A stretch of 64,000 bases of DNA. It comes from Luscinia megarhynchos (taxonomy: Eukaryota; Chordata; Aves; Passeriformes; Turdidae). Position 1 is the first letter of the stretch. Each line of letters begins with the position of its first letter. Where the stretch lies: NCBI GenBank assembly GCA_034336665.1, contig CM067568.1:13983983-14047982 (forward strand), in the 5' to 3' direction. A model generated the notes under the pieces. The model had not been told where the DNA came from, made no database searches, and saw nothing but the letters and a program-made list of their open reading frames with translations. Below, piece after piece: positions 63,901-64,000 of this stretch. A program made the position numbers and the translations under genes.

Positions 63901-64000
63901 AAGACAGTGCTCATACAGTTATTGGACATTTATGTACATCCATCACACTGTCCCTGTGGGAATTATGCTTCTGGGTTGGATGGTACTGCCATCCAACTGG
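60966..64000. other. 5' flank of PTPN5
   Basis: No coding exon recognised. Holds the 27-bp tandem duplication and a possible old-repeat scrap near 62470-62520 (GGAGCCCAGGATTCCAGCTC). Upstream non-coding or alternative first exons of PTPN5 may lie here or beyond the window. Confidence 0.5.
61773..61826. repeat. Perfect 27-bp tandem duplication
   Basis: Two adjacent identical 27-bp units, 61773-61799 and 61800-61826, each starting GTCTCTAACC and ending TTCACTAAAC. No third copy follows. It lies 1.3 kb upstream of the first PTPN5 coding exon. Confidence 0.97.

Noticed and set aside
1..64000. CRISPR arrays, operons, rRNA and tRNA genes
   Set aside because: None seen; short repeats found are microsatellites, homopolymers or interspersed repeats, and no cloverleaf with conserved A and B boxes was recognised by eye.

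Overview
This is a nuclear genomic window from a bird. It carries several copies of the avian CR1 LINE, including typical 3' ends finishing in ATGATTCT-like tails. The left edge holds the 3' part of an avian ERVL-type LTR. Base composition is AT-rich, exons are short with GT-AG splice sites, and no bacterial-style operons are present. The LTR resembles those common in songbirds, but I cannot fix the species from sequence alone.

The only gene I can establish is PTPN5 (STEP, striatal-enriched protein tyrosine phosphatase), on the minus strand. Twelve coding exons run from 60461 down to 29136. All 11 introns have GT-AG ends and every exon joins in frame, giving a 538-residue protein against about 565 for human STEP61. 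In order it has a short cytoplasmic N-terminus, two membrane segments (exons 1-3), an acidic linker (exon 4), the kinase-interaction motif and its specificity sequence (exons 4-5), and a complete tyrosine phosphatase domain (exons 5-12). The WPD loop, the [10 protein letters not shown] signature and the Q-loop are all intact, so this is a full membrane-anchored STEP61-type gene. Exons coding for the extreme N-terminus of mammalian STEP61 were not found.

Layout: 1-421 is a degraded ERVL LTR. 422 to about 28170 is a 28-kb gene-poor flank downstream of PTPN5, with CR1 fragments, MIR-like ancient SINE remnants and two weak exon-like signals. About 28175-29135 is the probable PTPN5 3' UTR. 29136-60461 is the PTPN5 coding region, whose introns hold a 2.4-kb decayed antisense CR1 in intron 9, smaller CR1 pieces, long A/T runs and old repeats. 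60462-64000 is 5' flank with a short moderately GC-rich, promoter-like stretch.

No new biological system is evident. The most useful observations are isoform-related: the methionine that starts mammalian STEP46 is Thr here, and the N-terminal polyproline stretch of mammalian STEP61 is missing. Other points are the ambiguous start codon, the CR1 close to exon 10, a perfect 27-bp tandem duplication, and dispersed copies of unclassified ancient repeats. Comparisons with mammalian STEP rest on recalled family knowledge, not on an alignment run here.
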